From an uncultured Leptotrichia sp. (lineage in GTDB: Bacteria; Fusobacteriota; Fusobacteriia; Fusobacteriales; Leptotrichiaceae): a DNA stretch of 6,671 nucleotides. The stretch is taken from assembly GCA_938017765.1 (NCBI GenBank), contig CALIJH010000105.1:1-6671 (forward strand), read 5' to 3'. How positions within the stretch are numbered: the stretch's first letter is position 1; each line of letters starts with the position of its first letter. Under the pieces are notes generated by a model, which saw only the letters and a program-made list of their open reading frames with translations, was not told the DNA's origin and searched no databases. Both the position numbers and the translations under genes were made by a program. Of the stretch, positions 1 through 6,138 are shown in pieces.

Positions 1-27
1 CGCATTCAGCCTCTCTGCCACTTCTCC
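1..27 (-). tRNA. tRNA-Ser, 5' part only (cut by window edge)
   Basis: Read on the minus strand from position 27, the sequence begins GGAGAAG, then TGGCAGAGAGGCTGAATGCG. This is the typical acceptor strand and D arm of a bacterial serine tRNA (GGAGA.. TGGCAGAG.GG..GAATGC). The anticodon, long variable arm, T arm and 3' end lie beyond the left edge, so the isotype rests on the D arm and the codon specificity cannot be read. It lies 17 bp downstream of the complete tRNA-Ser(UGA) and is probably in the same transcript. The spacer is an AT-only 15-bp palindrome (31-45), which may be a small hairpin separating the two tRNAs or simply chance. Confidence 0.75.
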
Positions 28-44
28 ACGATATTAAATTAATA

Positions 45-130
45 TGGCGGGTGAACAGGGATTCGAACCCTGAGAGCTTTCGCCTTGCCGGTTTTCAAGA
101 CCGGTCCCTTAGCCGTTCGGACATTCACCC
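45..130 (-). tRNA. tRNA-Ser(UGA)
   Basis: The 86-nt gene on the minus strand folds as a class II (long variable arm) tRNA. The acceptor strands GGGTGAA and TTCACCC pair over 7 bp, followed by discriminator G and an encoded CCA (45-47). The anticodon stem CCGGT/ACCGG closes the 7-base loop CTTGAAA, giving anticodon TGA, which reads UCA serine codons. The variable region is about 15 nt long (between the anticodon stem and the T stem), as expected for serine. The T arm is CAGGG-TTCGAAT-CCCTG. A promoter lies immediately upstream (146-175). A second tRNA-Ser follows 17 bp downstream, so the two probably form a small serine tRNA cluster transcribed away from the PTS operon. Confidence 0.95.
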
Positions 131-145
131 ACACATTACTTGGTT

Positions 146-175
146 AGTTTATCATATTTAATTATTTTTTGTCAA
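146..175 (-). promoter_or_regulatory. Promoter of the tRNA-Ser cluster
   Basis: On the minus strand a perfect -35 box TTGACA (175-170) is followed after 18 bp by TAAACT (151-146), a 4/6 match to TATAAT. Transcription would start near position 139, a few bases before the mature 5' end of tRNA-Ser(UGA) at 130. That geometry is typical for a strong tRNA promoter. A GATAAA at 153-148 (16-bp spacing) is an alternative -10. Confidence 0.7.
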
Positions 176-336
176 GGCTTTTTTATTTAATTTTTTTCAT
201 AACAATATCAGCACTGAAAATAAATATAGTCGGTTCGTATCTGCTTCTCAACTTATACATTTCCTATTTAATACATATTTTTTACTTGTTAAATTCTATT
301 TCCGAAATTTTTGAAACAGGATTTATCAAATATTGC

Positions 337-363
337 ATATTCATATTTTAATTATATTCATAT
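337..363. repeat. 10-bp direct repeat ATATTCATAT, possible activator site
   Basis: ATATTCATAT occurs exactly at 337-346 and again at 354-363, a 17-bp repeat distance. It lies about 45-70 bp upstream of the -35 box at 406, within the range where PRD-type activators such as MtlR bind upstream of their promoters. In such AT-rich DNA a 10-mer can recur by chance, and 17 bp is not a whole number of helical turns. A role as an operator is only a suggestion. Confidence 0.25.
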
Positions 364-405
364 AATGTAAAATTTATTTCCAAAAAAAAATCCGTAAATT
401 TAGTA

Positions 406-434
406 TTGAAAAACAGGGATTATTTAAATATACT
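406..434 (+). promoter_or_regulatory. Sigma-70/sigma-A-type promoter of the PTS operon
   Basis: TTGAAA (406-411, 5/6 of the -35 consensus) and TATACT (429-434, 5/6 of the -10 consensus) are separated by exactly 17 bp. Transcription would start near 441, giving a leader of about 85 nt before the regulator start at 526. No comparable promoter is visible between the genes downstream, so this one probably drives the whole operon, including the regulator itself. Confidence 0.6.
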
Positions 435-446
435 TAATATATGAAA

Positions 447-474
447 GGAGAAAGTATAAATCAATAGTATCTCC
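447..474 (+). promoter_or_regulatory. Imperfect hairpin/palindrome in the operon leader
   Basis: GGAGA (447-451) is the reverse complement of TCTCC (470-474). Further inside, A453 pairs with T468 and TAT (455-457) with ATA (464-466), interrupted by A-A and G-G mismatches and closed by a six-base loop. It begins only about 6 nt after the predicted transcription start. It could stabilise the mRNA 5' end, act as a downstream operator, or hide the AAGGAG motif in its left arm. No U-run follows, so it is not a rho-independent terminator. Confidence 0.35.
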
Positions 475-478
475 GATA

Positions 479-529
479 ATGCAGACTACAAATATTACTA
501 TATTACAATATGAGGAGGTGTTTAAATGA
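479..529 (+). CDS. Possible 16-codon leader peptide (doubtful)
   Basis: An ATG at 479 opens a 16-codon frame (MQTTNITILQYEEVFK) whose TGA stop at 527-529 overlaps the ATG of the regulator gene as ATGA. That layout would allow translational coupling. The ribosome binding site of the regulator lies inside codons 12-15. The start has no purine-rich ribosome binding site of its own (the preceding bases are TATCTCCGATA), and the peptide has no recognisable attenuator pattern such as runs of one amino acid. It may well be a chance frame. Confidence 0.15.
   Translation: MQTTNITILQYEEVFK
513..520 (+). promoter_or_regulatory. Ribosome binding site of the regulator gene
   Basis: AGGAGGTG is a near-perfect complement of the 16S rRNA 3' end, and the GGAGG core ends 7 nt before the ATG at 526. 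This strongly supports 526 as the true start. Upstream it is preceded by an 8-nt quasi-tandem repeat (ATATTACT at 492, ATATTACA at 500, then ATATGAGG at 508). Confidence 0.8.
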
Positions 530-2541
530 TATTGAACGAACGTGAAGTAAAGATTTTAGAAAAATTTTATAATAACAGGACAGTATATATTGCAGACCTT
601 TCAAAAGAGTTTTCCGTTTCCGAGAGAATGATAAGATACAATATTGATGAGATAAACACTCTGCTTGAGTTTATTAAGACAAAACCGATAAGAAAAATAG
701 GAAAAGGAAAATATATACTGGAAAACAGCTCGACAAAACTGTTAGATATGATAAAGGAACTGGAACCTATAAATAAATATAAAAGACAGTCATTAATTCA
801 AATGTATCTGCTGTTTTCAGGTGAAAAAATAAATATTAAATCTCTGGCAGAGAAATTTCAATTAACGAGGATAACTATTAATGCAGATATAAAAGAAATC
901 AACAGAATTCTCGATGTCAGAGGATTAAAAATAGCCAATAATAAAGGGCTTGTTATCATTGGTGAAAATGATAATATAAAAAAATATAAAATTTTTATTT
1001 TATCAGAGCAGCTGGAATTATTACTCAAAAATGACTCCAACGAATATTCCAATAAAGTGAAAGAAATTATATTCAGGTCAATCAGTGAAAATAATTTCAA
1101 AAAAATTAAAATATTTATAGATAATATTATCAATGAAAACAAAATCAAGCTGGATGATTTAAATTATAAATATTTCTATTCTCAAATTGTAAATATTTTT
1201 TGCGATGACGATGAAAATAACGATAACGAACTTAATTTATCTGACAGAAAATATGTCATTGAAAATCTAAAAAAGCTGAAATTATATAAGGAACTAAGCA
1301 TTCATAAAATAGATGAAATATCCAATTTAGTAGCCTGGATAAAATCGTATGAAAATTATGAAGATTTTTATCAAGATTGGTTAAATGTTGAAGTATTAGT
1401 TAAAAACATAATAAAAACTGTAGAAAATAAAATATCTATACAAATATCCAAAGATAAATTATTGGAAGAATTTCTCATACAGCACCTCAAAGCGCTGATA
1501 TACAGAACTCAGAAAGGATATAAATTAAAAAAAGAGGAAATTATTGGTGAAAAAGAAGAAGATGAACTATACCTTATCATTAAAAATTCTTTGGAACTAA
1601 TAACTCAACTGCTGGGAAATAAAATCGAAAATGATGAAATTCATCTTTTAAAAATTCATTTTTTGGCTTCAATTGAAAGAATAAACAAATTAAAGTCCGA
1701 GCCTATAGAAGTCGTAATAATAACGTCTTTGGGTCCGGGAAGTAATAAAATACTGATTGACAACATTAAGAGCAAATTTTTAATTAATGTAGTTTATATA
1801 GGTCCTTTATATAAAATGTCTTCCGTTCTCAAAGAACATAAGAACATCAAATATATTTTAACAACAACGGATATTAATGAAAATGAATATAAGGGCAAAA
1901 AAATAATTAAAATAAACACAATATTAAGCCTTGAGGATAAGCAAAAATTAGCTTCCTTAGGTTTCAGAACAAATAATAATAAGATTAATTTATCAAATCT
2001 TATCGAAGTAATATCTCAAAATTGCAGGATTGATGACAGAAACGCTCTGATTGAAAATCTGATGACTAATTTTAATGACAGGATAATAAACGATGTGAGT
2101 GAATTTATAGGAAATGAAGATGTGTTATTACCTAAAAACATTATTTTTGATTATGAAGCAGCCGATATTACCGATGCAATAGAGAAATGTTGTAAAAGTC
2201 TTGAAGGGGAATATACGGACGCTACATATACTAAAGAAGTATTAGATATTTTTGCAAATAATCATCAGCATATAATCAGATATAACGGTGTGATATTACC
2301 TCATACAAGAAATAAAGGAAATGTATATAAAAACGGTGTTTCAATATTAAAACTTAAAAATCCTGTAATAATAAATGACACTAAAGAAAAAATAGATACG
2401 GTCGTATCATTTGTAATCAAAGATGAAAAGAATATCAGTAACAAAATAAGCAACGTAATAAATAAAGTATTCCGAGTTCAATTTAAAAAAATGATGAAAG
2501 AAAAAAACAAAATTTCAATTATTAACTATTTAATGAGTTAA
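526..2541 (+). CDS. PRD-containing BglG/MtlR-family transcriptional activator
   Basis: This 671-residue cytoplasmic regulator has the layout of the MtlR/LicR/ManR group. A first helix-turn-helix lies at about residues 5-48 and a second at about 88-130. PTS regulation domains follow, then an EIIB(Gat)-like domain at about 394-480 and an EIIA(Man/Fru)-like domain at about 530-670. The second PRD (about 285-390) keeps its two histidines, H320 in IQHLKALIYR and H378 in KIHFLASIER. The first PRD (about 175-280) is weakly conserved, and I cannot identify its histidines. The EIIB-like domain lacks the phospho-cysteine, with ITSLGPGS where active EIIB domains have a Cys. The EIIA-like domain keeps H593 in ILPHTR. 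The N-terminus is DNA-binding rather than the RNA-binding CAT domain, so it should act at the promoter and not as an antiterminator. As first gene of the operon it probably activates its own transcription when its cognate PTS is transporting substrate. The closest named relatives would be GatR/MtlR-type activators; the exact inducer cannot be told. Confidence 0.9.
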   Translation: MILNEREVKILEKFYNNRTVYIADLSKEFSVSERMIRYNIDEINTLLEFIKTKPIRKIGKGKYILENSSTKLLDMIKELEPINKYKRQSLIQMYLLFSGEKINIKSLAEKFQLTRITINADIKEINRILDVRGLKIANNKGLVIIGENDNIKKYKIFILSEQLELLLKNDSNEYSNKVKEIIFRSISENNFKKIKIFIDNIINENKIKLDDLNYKYFYSQIVNIFCDDDENNDNELNLSDRKYVIENLKKLKLYKELSIHKIDEISNLVAWIKSYENYEDFYQDWLNVEVLVKNIIKTVENKISIQISKDKLLEEFLIQHLKALIYRTQKGYKLKKEEIIGEKEEDELYLIIKNSLELITQLLGNKIENDEIHLLKIHFLASIERINKLKSEPIEVVIITSLGPGSNKILIDNIKSKFLINVVYIGPLYKMSSVLKEHKNIKYILTTTDINENEYKGKKIIKINTILSLEDKQKLASLGFRTNNNKINLSNLIEVISQNCRIDDRNALIENLMTNFNDRIINDVSEFIGNEDVLLPKNIIFDYEAADITDAIEKCCKSLEGEYTDATYTKEVLDIFANNHQHIIRYNGVILPHTRNKGNVYKNGVSILKLKNPVIINDTKEKIDTVVSFVIKDEKNISNKISNVINKVFRVQFKKMMKEKNKISIINYLMS

Positions 2542-2556
2542 AGAAAGGATAGAGCA

Positions 2557-2991
2557 ATGTTTGAAAAAGAAAATATATATCTGGATATTGAAGCTAAAGA
2601 TCATACTGAATTATTTACAAAAATGGCAGAAATATTCAAAAAAAAAGGATATGTAAAAGAAAGTTATTTAGATGCAATTATAGAAAGGGAAAAAAAATAT
2701 CCTACAGGTTTTGAATTTGACGGATATAACATAGCACTGCCACATACGGATGCAGAACATGTACTTGTCCAGAAAACAGTAATAGTAAGGTTAAAAAAGG
2801 AAATCAAATATAAAGAAGTTGTATCCAACAAAGAAATACCTGTCAAACTGTTTATAATGCTGCTCGTTAAAAATGGAAACGAACAGACTGAAATATTGGA
2901 AAAACTGATAGCAATAATCAGCGAAAAAAAATTTTATGATGAAGTCATAAAGGCAAAAGATGTAAATGATTTAAAAAATATATATAATTAG
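2557..2991 (+). CDS. gatA: PTS galactitol-type EIIA component
   Basis: The 144-residue cytoplasmic protein belongs to the fructose/mannitol-type EIIA family (PTS_EIIA_2). It accepts a phosphoryl group from HPr and passes it to the EIIB encoded at 4331-4615. The phosphorylation site is H63 in NIALPHTD, and the family signature EREKKYPTG lies at residues 43-51. The length matches stand-alone GatA proteins (about 150). AAAGGA at 2544-2549 is its ribosome binding site, 7 nt before the ATG and 15 bp after the regulator stop. The following EIIC and EIIB are of the galactitol family, which supports a GatA assignment. The symbol names the family, and the true substrate may be another polyol or ketose. 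Confidence 0.88.
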   Translation: MFEKENIYLDIEAKDHTELFTKMAEIFKKKGYVKESYLDAIIEREKKYPTGFEFDGYNIALPHTDAEHVLVQKTVIVRLKKEIKYKEVVSNKEIPVKLFIMLLVKNGNEQTEILEKLIAIISEKKFYDEVIKAKDVNDLKNIYN

Positions 2992-3002
2992 GAGGAATAT
3001 TT

Positions 3003-4328
3003 ATGGTTATTTTGCAATGGTTTATCAATTTGGGAGCAACAGTAATGGTACCTGTATTATTAATACTGTTTGCCCTTATTTTAGGAACAAAGCCCTCAAG
3101 AGCTATTAAAGCAGGGATAACAATAGGAATAGGATTTATAGGATTAAATCTTGTAATAGGGCTGTTAGTCGGGTCATTGGGAGAAGCTGCCCAAGGAATG
3201 ATTAAGAATTTCGGTTTTCAATTGGACGTTCTCGATGTCGGATGGCCTGCTACATCAGCAATTGCATATAGCACAGCTTTAGGTTCTTTTGCAATTCCTT
3301 TGGGAATAATTGTCAACATAATACTACTGGTATTCGATCTGACAAAAACTTTAGACATAGACTTATGGAATTTTTGGCACGGAGCTTTTATAGGGTCTAT
3401 TATTTATGCAACAACTGATAATTTTATTTTAAGTGCTTTAACAATAGTTGTCTATTATCTGTTTATATTCTGGGTAGCGGATTATATGGAGCCTGCAATA
3501 TCCGAATTTTACGGATTTCCAAACATCACTTTCCCTCATGGTACAAGTGCACCCGGATATGTTATAGCCAAACCTTTAAATTATATTTTCGATAGAATAC
3601 CCGGATTTAAAGACTGGGATGTAAGTCCTGAAAAAATTCAGAAAAAATTGGGATTATTTGGAGATTCTACAATTATGGGACTGATAATAGGGCTGATTAT
3701 GGGAGTTCTTGCGGGATATAATACCAGCGATACATTGAATTTAAGTATGAAAACAGCGGCAGTGATGATGTTAATGCCGAGAATGGTTTCATTATTAATG
3801 GAAGGCCTCGAACCTATATCGGAGTCTGCAAGTGAATTTATAAAAAAACGTTTTCCGACAAGGGATATCTATATTGGAATGGATTCGGCACTATCAGTCG
3901 GACATCCGGCAGTTTTAGCTTCATCGCTGATACTTGTTCCTATAACAATTTTCTTGGCAGTCATTCTTCCCGGGAACAGAGTATTGCCTTTTGGAGATTT
4001 GGCGACAATCCCGTTTCTTGTCTGTCTAATGGCGGCAGTATTCAGAGGAAATATTATCAGAACGGTAATAGGCGGAACTTTATATATGGGATTAGGTCTA
4101 TATATCGCAACATGGATTTCTCCATTATTTACCAAAATGGCGGAAAATGCTAAATTTGATTTCAACGGAAATGTAAACATTTCATCTTTAGCGGACGGTT
4201 CATTATGGCCTACAGCATTATTTGTATTTTTCGGTAAACATATCGCATACATAGGAGTAATAGGATTTGGGTTGTTAATGCTGGGCTTGTTAGTTTATCA
4301 GTCAAAAATTAAAGGAGGTAAAAAATAG
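3003..4328 (+). CDS. gatC: PTS galactitol-type EIIC permease
   Basis: This 441-residue integral membrane protein is the sugar-translocating subunit, close to the usual GatC length of about 450. Hydrophobic segments lie at roughly 5-28, 38-60, 95-112, 127-160, 222-240, 304-323, 332-348, 355-374 and 402-433. Typical GatC stretches are visible: DVGWPATSAIAYS (78-90), TKTLDIDLWNFWHG (114-127), GDSTIMG (220-226), LMEGLEPISE (265-274), IGMDSALSVGHPAV (291-304) and ILPGNRVLPFGDLATIPF (321-338). The start is fixed by AGGAGGA at 2990-2996, which overlaps the EIIA stop codon and lies 6 nt before ATG. Family members carry galactitol, and in Gram-positives also pentitols such as arabitol and xylitol, so the substrate cannot be read from sequence alone. 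Confidence 0.92.
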   Translation: MVILQWFINLGATVMVPVLLILFALILGTKPSRAIKAGITIGIGFIGLNLVIGLLVGSLGEAAQGMIKNFGFQLDVLDVGWPATSAIAYSTALGSFAIPLGIIVNIILLVFDLTKTLDIDLWNFWHGAFIGSIIYATTDNFILSALTIVVYYLFIFWVADYMEPAISEFYGFPNITFPHGTSAPGYVIAKPLNYIFDRIPGFKDWDVSPEKIQKKLGLFGDSTIMGLIIGLIMGVLAGYNTSDTLNLSMKTAAVMMLMPRMVSLLMEGLEPISESASEFIKKRFPTRDIYIGMDSALSVGHPAVLASSLILVPITIFLAVILPGNRVLPFGDLATIPFLVCLMAAVFRGNIIRTVIGGTLYMGLGLYIATWISPLFTKMAENAKFDFNGNVNISSLADGSLWPTALFVFFGKHIAYIGVIGFGLLMLGLLVYQSKIKGGKK

Positions 4329-4330
4329 AT

Positions 4331-4615
4331 ATGAAAAAAATGTTAATTGTATGCGGTACAGGTATCGCAACATCCACGGTAGTTATAGGAAAAATCAAGA
4401 ATTGGCTGGAAGCTAATAGTTTGAGCAGTCAGGTCAAAATATATCAGGGAAAAATTGCTGAAGAAATAAACAGATTTGATGATTATGACATAATAATATC
4501 GACTACTTTGGTTCCCGATAACTATAAAGACAGAGTAATAAACGGGATTGCCCTTTTGACAGGCGTAGGAACTGAAGAAATGTACGAAAGAATCAAAAAA
4601 GAGATAGAAGGTTGA
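4331..4615 (+). CDS. gatB: PTS galactitol-type EIIB component
   Basis: The 94-residue cytoplasmic protein carries the phospho-cysteine C8 in the signature CGTGIATSTV, typical of GatB. It relays phosphate from EIIA H63 to the incoming substrate at EIIC. The length fits single-domain GatB (about 94). The ATG lies 2 bp after the EIIC stop. The ribosome binding site AAAGGAGGT (4311-4319) is inside the EIIC C-terminal codons with a rather long spacing of 11 nt, so translation is probably coupled to EIIC. EIIA, EIIC and EIIB are thus three separate genes in the order A-C-B, rather than the enterobacterial order A-B-C. Confidence 0.92.
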   Translation: MKKMLIVCGTGIATSTVVIGKIKNWLEANSLSSQVKIYQGKIAEEINRFDDYDIIISTTLVPDNYKDRVINGIALLTGVGTEEMYERIKKEIEG

Positions 4616-4619
4616 TTAT

Positions 4620-5456
4620 ATGGAAAATAAGATGTCAAAAATGTTTGAAGCGGCAATGAAAGAAAAATTTGCCATTCCGTCAGTCAATTTTATAGACCTT
4701 GAAACTGTCAGAGCTTACGCCGAAGTTGCTGATGAAACAAAATTACCGATAATTTTCTCAATAGCCGAAGCCCATTTGACATATATTGATTTGGAAGAAG
4801 CATTTTTGCTCGCTGAATATTATATCAAAAAATTCAACTTAAATGCAGTTATACATTTGGATCATGGGCAAAGTTCCGAAATTATAAATAAAGCCGTTCA
4901 GCTTGGTTTTGATTCCATTATGATAGATGGCTCAAGCTTACCTTTTGATAAAAATGTCAGTTTGACTAAAGATGTAGTGAAACTCGCTCACAGTAAAGGT
5001 ATATTTGTCGAGTCGGAAATAGGGCATGTCGGAAGCGGAGAATTAGTCGGTCTTTCCTGTTCTTCAGATGATGACAGCATTTACACAAGTAAAGAAGAAG
5101 CATTGAGTTTTGCTGAACTTACGAATACAGATTCTCTTGCAGTTTCCATAGGGACAGTACATGGTAACTATTCCGGAGAGCCTAAAATAAATTTTGAAAG
5201 ATTAAAGGAAATAAGAAACGAATTAAATATTCCTCTCGTTTTACACGGAGGATCCTCATCAGGAGATCAAAATCTGAATAAATGTGTCAAATATGGAATC
5301 AATAAAATAAATATTTATACAGATTTTATAGTGGCTGCACAAAATGCAAATAACTCCGAATTAGGTTATTTTGAAAACAAATATAATATGCGAGAAGCTA
5401 TAAAAAACAAATTGAGACATTATTTTAAAGTCTTTGAAACAAAGAAGGTGAAATAA
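4620..5456 (+). CDS. Class II fructose/tagatose-bisphosphate-type aldolase (GatY/KbaY/Fba family)
   Basis: This 278-residue cytoplasmic zinc-dependent aldolase cleaves a ketose 1-phosphate or 1,6-bisphosphate to dihydroxyacetone phosphate and an aldehyde. The catalytic set is complete: D81 (general acid) and zinc ligand H82 in HLDHG, the conserved E133 in VESEIGHVG, zinc ligands H181 in IGTVHGNY and H209 in VLHGGS, and N231 in KINIYTD for the substrate phosphate. Two loops differ from common members. HGGSSSGD stands where HG(G/A)(S/T)(G/D)xP is usual, and INIYTD where INVxTE is common, so substrate choice may differ. The length is right for GatY/KbaY (about 284). The ATG at 4620 is 4 bp after the EIIB stop with a weak site (AGAAGG at 4606-4611); M5 at 4632 is a possible alternative start. 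Linkage to a galactitol-type PTS suggests tagatose-1,6-bisphosphate aldolase, but no matching kinase is in view. Confidence 0.85.
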   Translation: MENKMSKMFEAAMKEKFAIPSVNFIDLETVRAYAEVADETKLPIIFSIAEAHLTYIDLEEAFLLAEYYIKKFNLNAVIHLDHGQSSEIINKAVQLGFDSIMIDGSSLPFDKNVSLTKDVVKLAHSKGIFVESEIGHVGSGELVGLSCSSDDDSIYTSKEEALSFAELTNTDSLAVSIGTVHGNYSGEPKINFERLKEIRNELNIPLVLHGGSSSGDQNLNKCVKYGINKINIYTDFIVAAQNANNSELGYFENKYNMREAIKNKLRHYFKVFETKKVK

Positions 5457-6136
5457 TGAAAAAACCATTTTTTGTTGTAAATCCGAAATCATATTTATAT
5501 GGCGAAAAATTATATTCATTAGCTTTAAAAGCCGATGAAGTAGCCGATAAATACAATGTAGAAATATATTTTACAGCTCCTTTTGTAGAACTTCAAAATA
5601 TTAATAAAATGACTAAAAATATTTTTCTGACCGCACAGCATATGGACGATACTAAAATCGGAAGAGGTATGGGTCATATTGTAGGTGAAATGTTAGTTGA
5701 CTCAGGAGTTAAAGCTGTTGTATTAAATCATGCGGAACACAAAGTCGAAAATGAAAAACTCGAATCTACTATACAGAGAGCAAAGGAATTAGGACTTAAA
5801 ACGATAGTCTGTGCAAGTACCTACGATGATGTAAAATATGTAGCAGGTTTACATCCATTTTCCATACTGTGTGAGCCTACCGAATTAATCGGAACAGGAA
5901 TTACGAGCGGGAACGATTATATAGATGAAAGCAGTACAATAATAAGAACTATTGACCCCGAGATATATGTAATGCAGGCGGCAGGAGTAACTACTCCCGA
6001 AGATGTTTACAATATAATATTGAGAGGTGCGGATGCTACAGGCTGTACCAGCGGGATAGTTTCAGCAGACAATCCTGAAGAAATGATTGAAAAAATGGTA
6101 ATATCTTTGATTAAAGGTTATCAGGAAAGGAAATAA
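5456..6136 (+). CDS. Triosephosphate isomerase family protein, short archaeal-type
   Basis: The 226-residue cytoplasmic TIM barrel protein is shorter than ordinary bacterial TpiA (about 250) and close to archaeal TIM (about 225). Catalytic residues are present: N9 and K11 in VNPKSY, H92 in LNHAEHK and E140 in CEPTELIGTG with the flexible loop behind it. The phosphate-binding end reads GCTSGIVSADNPEE (196-209), resembling the archaeal ASGV.KAxDP pattern. AQHMDDTKIGRGMGHI (60-75) matches the dimer-loop region of archaeal forms. Such second TIMs in bacterial sugar operons include EryH/LerI, which act on tetrulose phosphates, so the substrate may be a four-carbon phosphate or the dihydroxyacetone phosphate made by the aldolase. 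Its ATG overlaps the aldolase stop by one base (TAATG), with AAGAAGGTG at 5442-5450 as ribosome binding site, indicating tight coupling of the two enzymes. It is unlikely to be the cell's housekeeping TpiA. Confidence 0.85.
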   Translation: MKKPFFVVNPKSYLYGEKLYSLALKADEVADKYNVEIYFTAPFVELQNINKMTKNIFLTAQHMDDTKIGRGMGHIVGEMLVDSGVKAVVLNHAEHKVENEKLESTIQRAKELGLKTIVCASTYDDVKYVAGLHPFSILCEPTELIGTGITSGNDYIDESSTIIRTIDPEIYVMQAAGVTTPEDVYNIILRGADATGCTSGIVSADNPEEMIEKMVISLIKGYQERK

Positions 6137-6138
6137 AA

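Larger units (their letters stand above)
131..525. other. Divergent intergenic region between tRNA cluster and PTS operon
   Basis: This 395-bp, very AT-rich stretch has no convincing gene. At its left end is the minus-strand tRNA promoter (146-175). At its right end are the plus-strand operon promoter (406-434), a leader with an imperfect hairpin (447-474) and the ribosome binding site of the regulator (513-520). About 180-335 is featureless low-complexity DNA. A 10-bp direct repeat at 337-346 and 354-363 is a possible activator site. I see no rho-independent terminator and no riboswitch that I recognise. Confidence 0.7.

Noticed and set aside
1..130. tRNA-Ser genes as attachment site of an integrated element
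   Set aside because: The 3' end of tRNA-Ser(UGA) is followed by another tRNA, and no integrase or repeat of a tRNA 3' end is seen; the operon lies on the 5' side, which is not where such elements insert.
169..351. 60-codon plus-strand frame starting at TTG, hydrophobic product
   Set aside because: It begins at a TTG inside the -35 region of the tRNA promoter, has no ribosome binding site, and its Ile/Leu/Phe/Tyr-rich product is what AT-rich intergenic DNA yields by chance.
441..467. 8-codon frame ATGAAAGGAG... ending TAG in the leader
   Set aside because: Its ATG coincides with the predicted transcription start, so there is no room for a ribosome binding site; the ATG is more likely just sequence around the start of the transcript.
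447..474. Possible RNA antiterminator (RAT) site or rho-independent terminator
   Set aside because: No U-run follows the hairpin, and the regulator has helix-turn-helix domains rather than the RNA-binding CAT domain needed for RAT-type antitermination.
858..1148. 96-codon minus-strand frame
   Set aside because: It lies wholly within the regulator gene in antisense, gives a low-complexity Ile/Leu/Ser product, and has no sign of an independent promoter or ribosome binding site.
2664..2846. 60-codon minus-strand frame
   Set aside because: It is a shadow of the EIIA gene across its active-site region, with no independent support.
3869..4252. 127-codon minus-strand frame
   Set aside because: It is antisense to the conserved C-terminal half of the EIIC gene, whose plus-strand motifs are clear; the minus-strand product matches no family I recognise.
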